Shown here: positions 59,740 to 64,000 of the stretch, piece by piece | Layout of the letters: each line of letters opens with the position of its first letter | Numbering within the stretch: the stretch's first letter is position 1 | NCBI GenBank assembly: GCA_035610365.1 | Contig: CM069435.1 | Location: 89,933,389 to 89,997,388, forward strand | Reading direction: 5' to 3' | Length of the DNA stretch: 64,000 bases | DNA from: Aquatica leii | Taxonomy: Eukaryota > Arthropoda > Insecta > Coleoptera > Lampyridae | The notes under the pieces: generated by a model | What the model was told of the DNA's origin: nothing | The model's database searches: none | Seen by the model: the letters and a program-made list of their open reading frames with translations, nothing else | Translations under genes and position numbers: made by a program

Positions 59740-61139
59740 ACCACTTATTTTGATTTACACGCGTAATTTTAAGCCGTTTAATTAGTTCGAAAAGTTTTTT
59801 CGCGCGTGTCTCGATTTGTTTTACACCGAAATAAAAATGAACGATAAGACAGAGTGTACGAAGTGGAATTTAATCCGTCGTAATCGATGGTAGGTAGATT
59901 TGGACGCGAGATAGACAAGAAGGTATTAGAACATAGTTAGCAAAGTGTCTGTTGCAAATCCTCGCCCGAGTGTTTTCGTCCCTTTTTGACATCTTTTATC
60001 TTTCTCGCCTAACGACATCTCCAAATCCCCATTTATAAATGATGGTACCCGGTCTTATCGTCTATCGAATCGATCGGTTTCGTTATCTATAATTTTTATT
60101 TTAGACGTCATTAACACCAGCTGATTCTTCTGCAATCGATTTGTCCGAAACATACAAGTTCTGACCCATATTTCTACCCCTCTTGGTGCAATTCATAAAT
60201 CTTTTGACGTTAAAGTTCGTCTTTGCCAGGGGGAAGCTGTTTGTAGTAGTGGCATTCGGAATGAAGGGTATATGGGGTGGAACGGAGCGCAATTTCTACT
60301 ACCGCCAACGATACTACCCTTAACTACACTAATTTAATTTAATATTCTATCAAGTAGGCCAAGGACCGCAAGTATTTTTTATTGTTGTTTGGAAACGGTT
60401 GCAGATAACGAATAGATTACCAAACAGTAATTGACTCGCAACCCTTAAGTCCATATATAACTGTTTAAGCACGTGATCGGCTTCCAAACTGATCGCAATT
60501 CACGTAAAAAGACCTCAATTACTCTTTATTAAACTTTAATTGATACATAATTGTTTAATAACGGGAATTATTTAATCTACAAAGAACTAAGAGGAAAAAA
60601 GGTCATCATCGTCGTAGCGCCCGCGGGTCAAAAAAAAAGTCGAAGAGAACGAAGAGCGCGAGGCGCACGAAAAAAGTTAATTTGTTAAGAAACAGAAGCA
60701 GTTCGTGACGATCTAAATATCGTAAATGAATGCGACACGGTTCAAATAGAAAGAGAGGCATGTCGAATCGGATTGACTTTGTGTCAGGTAGAAGATCGAA
60801 AGTTAAATTATTTTCGATCGTCGGATGCACGATTTTTACGCAAAATCGTAGTGGGCCGTGCGTTTCGAAAACAATCGTGTACGGTGCCTACTCGATTTTG
60901 TTGGGTTTTGTGTGTAAAACGATACGCGAGATAATACGGGTTGAATAAAGCCATTGCAAAAACGCTCATTTGTTAAATTGCTTAATTTTGTATGAGTCAA
61001 CGACCTCGTTGTTGCGTGAAATAAGTTCTTTTGGTAACTAATTCTAATGCAGCTACCGTGCTTGTAAGTTTCAAACAAAATCAAAAACGAAGCAGTTTTT
61101 ACAACTTTTATAGAAAGATTTTTAAGGATCATAAAAGTG
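59740..61139. other. Unique CpG-containing island
   Basis: Rich in TCGA/CGAT phrases. Antisense open-frame pairs (60606-60948, 60836-61132) are unrecognised and typical of CpG-rich non-coding DNA. No repeats seen. Confidence 0.3.
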
Positions 61140-63935
61140 TGGAGATTTGTTTTTTGGCATAGTATTTAATTGGCAAATTAAGATGCTCACTTAAAAACAC
61201 AATATTAAAAAAAATCTTGCTTATTGGTCTTCTGTTTTAAAAAAGTTAGTTTAGTTTTTTGTTGCTAAAATAGTTTGCTTCGGATGCTGTTACAGTTTCT
61301 GTCACTTTTGATATAGAGATCTTTAAAATATTTTGTTTTTTGACATAATTTCAAAAAACGAATCGTTGTTTTTAATTTTATTAATTAAATAAGTCATTTG
61401 CTCTTATTTTTCATTTTTTACGAATCGACTAAATAATGCTTTGAGATCTGTTTTGTAAAGATTGTGGAATATTAAAGAAAATATTTTTTTTCTTGGATGA
61501 TTTCTATATTCAAAAAGTTTATTTTTGTCGACGTCGTGTGTGTTACAAAAATCGTAAATTTTTTGAACGATTTATGAAAGAATAATAAATTTTAAAACTT
61601 GCAAACTGTTTATGTGGTTTCAAAAAATAAAACTTTAGACTGGACAAGTCTTTTGTTTGTTGATACTATTTTTGATGTTTGTAAAAAAACATCTCAATTT
61701 TTTCAATATAAAGCAGTTTGTTACTAGTGCTGCTGCAATCTTACCTTTACAAAGACTTTTGGAACAACTATTTAACTGCAAAATAATTTATTTTTAGTAA
61801 CTTTCTGTAACTTTTTTAAAATCATTTTTAAACGTTAAAGATCGTTAAGAATTTCAACAGTTTTTAACGTTTTGTGTGGTTAAAAAAAATAAATTTTTAC
61901 CAGTCTTTTGTTTATTGATACTGTCTTTGATGTTTGAAAAAAGATTTTAATTTTTTTAAATTGAAATAGTTTCTAGTGCTGCCACAATTTCTATCACTAT
62001 TCATTCAAGATCTTGACCACAAGTTTTGGGGCAATTGTTTGGGTAAAAAAAATTGTTGTTCAGTAACATTCTTAAAAAATTGATTTTTTTAAACTATTAT
62101 TTTTGGTAATGTTGTAAATAGAGAAAATTATTTTTTTTAAATTGATTGTTGAATATTAAAGATCGTTTAAAGTTTTAAAACTTTTGAGACCCAAATTTTA
62201 AATTTATTGTAGTTTTTTGTTTTGGCGAATTTTTAAACCTTAAAAAAGAATATTTACTTTAAATTGTCTATCACATTTTATTAATGTTTTTGAAAATTAA
62301 AAAAAAATTTTGTTTGAAAAAAAGGATCTTTTTCAAATTAAAATAATTTATTTCTAGTGCTGCAATAATCACTATTTACCTTAAGACATTTACGATGACT
62401 TTTGGAACAAATAATTAACTGCAAAATAATCGTTATTTTTAGTAACATTCTGTAAATTAACAAAATTATTTTTTTTAAAACTATTTTTAAACGTTAAAAG
62501 TCGTTAAATGTTTCAAGACTTTTTAACGTTTTATGAAATTAAAAAAAAATAACCTCAAAGTTATAAAATTGAAACTTATTTGTCACTAATTTTAAACGTT
62601 ACTTTTGGTAATGTATGTAAAGAAACTGAATTTTTTAAAAAATTCACCGTTAAAGATGGTTTAAAGTTTTAAAACTTTTGAGATCAAAATTCTAAATTTA
62701 TTGTTGTAATTTGTATTGATGAGTTTTCAAATTTTAAAAAAGAATCTTTGTTTTAAAGGATATCGTTGACGATAACTTTTCAGATGCAAAAAAAATCGTT
62801 TAAATTGGTTTAAAAGATGTTGAGGTTTTCTATCACATTTTATTAAGTTTCTTTGAAAACTGTTTTAATTTTTTTTTGTTTAAAAAAAGGATATCAAATT
62901 TTTCAACCTAAAATAATTTGTTTCTAGTTGCTACAATCACTATTCACCTAAAGACCTTTATGATATTTTTTGGGATAATTAACTGCAAAATATTTGTTAT
63001 TTTTAGTAAGATTCTGTAAATTAACAAAATTATATTTTTTGAAATTATTTTTAAACGTTAGAACTTGTTAAATGTTTAAAACTTTTACGTTTTATGTGGT
63101 TTCAAAAAAAAAATATCATGAAAGCTAAAAAATTTAATATTTTTTGAACTTATTTTTATTTTTGGATGTTAAACTTTTAAAATTTTGAGATCAAAATTTT
63201 AAAGGTAAACATTAACAAAAAATCTTTATTTTAAAGGATTTTTAGGTCTTCTATCACATTTTATTAGGGTTTTTTAAAAACTATTCTAAATTTCTTTGTT
63301 TGCAAATAAAAATATCTCAATTTTTTCAACCTTAAAATAGTTTGTTACTAGTGCTGCTTCTTTCTTTACCACTATTCACATAACGACTTTTACGATAACT
63401 TTCGGGACAATTCATTAACTGCAAGATAATCGATATTTTTAGTAACCTTCTGTAAATATACAAAATTATCTTTTTTAAAATTATTTTTAAACTTTAAAGA
63501 TCGTTATATGTTCTAAAACTTTTATGTCAAAACGACGATAACGATAATTGTAAATAACTTTAAAACCTTAAAGATTGTTGACAAAATTTTAAAAATTTTG
63601 AGACCGAAATTTTAAATTTATTAGTCTTTTGTTTTGGCGAGTTTTCAAACCTTAAAGATTTTTTATTTGTAAAAAAGTTTTAGGTTTTTTTATCACATTT
63701 GATTAAGGTTTTTTTAAAACTATTAAAAAATTTTTTGTTTGCAAGAAGAATTTCAATTTTTTCAACCTAAAAATAGTTTACTTGTAGTGCTGCTAATCTC
63801 TATCACTATTCACATAAAGATATTTACGATAACCTTTGAGACAATTATATAACTGCAAAAACACGATTTTAGTAACAATCTGTAAATTAAAAAAATTATT
63901 TTTTTTTAATTATTTTTTAATGTTAAAGATCGTTG
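61140..63935 (+). repeat. Tandem array of diverged units, about 430-640 bp apart
   Basis: TAACTGCAAAATAATCGTTA and TTTTTAGTAACATTCTGTAA recur at about 61773, 62416, 62980, 63416 and 63850. Each is preceded by TAGTGCTGC...TATCACTATTCAC and followed by TTTTTAAACGTTAAAGATCG and TTTCTATCACATTTTATTAA. A short partial unit lies near 61975. The plus strand is T-rich. The array ends abruptly at about 63935. Confidence 0.8.
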
Positions 63936-64000
63936 GTCGGCATACTTTTGTATGCAGTGTAATTTCCCAGGGAGGGGCAACTGACAACTTGACGATAATT
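63936..64000. other. Start of a new unique stretch at the window end
   Basis: A small perfect hairpin, GCATAC-TTTT-GTATGC (about 63939-63954), marks the end of the tandem array. After it the sequence is GC-richer and unrelated to the repeat. Confidence 0.4.

Noticed and set aside
1..64000. tRNA, rRNA and known microRNA genes
   Set aside because: I looked for B-box-type GGTTCGANNCC and a few familiar microRNA seeds and found none. An eye scan is not exhaustive.

Overview
The window looks like AT-rich nuclear DNA from an insect. A beetle is possible, but this is only an impression. There are no operons or bacterial signals. Most lineage evidence comes from mobile elements of arthropod type: jockey-, R1- and CR1-like LINEs, a Ty3/gypsy pol, pogo-like, hAT-like and Tc1/mariner-like DNA transposons, and foldback elements. 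I recognise no complete host protein-coding gene. Nearly every open frame is either a broken transposon piece or a chance frame, often antisense to one.

Layout 1-33.3 kb: a graveyard of nested transposons. A hAT-like fragment opens the window. A 5'-truncated jockey-like LINE (minus strand) sits between two 133-bp direct repeats and is itself interrupted by a 378-bp insertion with heat-shock-element-like motifs. A decayed Ty3/gypsy pol (plus) follows, then a 20-bp minisatellite. Two foldback structures (7.5-7.8 and 9.3-9.85 kb) carry hammerhead-ribozyme-like core motifs; a third copy lies at 32.2 kb. Around 8.45 kb is a possible promoter and first coding exon. From 10.3 to 15.7 kb a SAM-domain transposon-type gene is split by a nearly full-length LINE. 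Next come a second multi-copy-type protein relic (17.0-18.7 kb) and two pogo-like relics (19.3-22.7 kb). A TA-flanked inverted-repeat transposon (23.77-27.43 kb) has an R1-like LINE inside it. A Tc1/IS630-type transposase relic is cut by a LINE with an (AAT)n tail (28.1-29.0 kb), followed by another LINE relic and a diverged tandem array to 33.2 kb.

Layout 33.3-64 kb: few recognisable mobile elements. Unique, CpG-containing islands (33.8-39.5, 41.7-43.1, 45.8-47.6, 48.5-50.6, 55.5-57.4, 59.7-61.1 kb) alternate with very AT-rich blocks. Most AT-rich blocks hold their own private complex tandem repeat, with units from about 150 bp to 1.1 kb. The islands contain several good matches to the CTCF core consensus, one of them 14 of 14. 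This suggests a large intron or a regulatory or insulator-rich intergenic domain rather than coding DNA.

The elements here do not form a pathway. What can be read is insertion order and decay. All function calls rest on motifs read by eye, without database searches.
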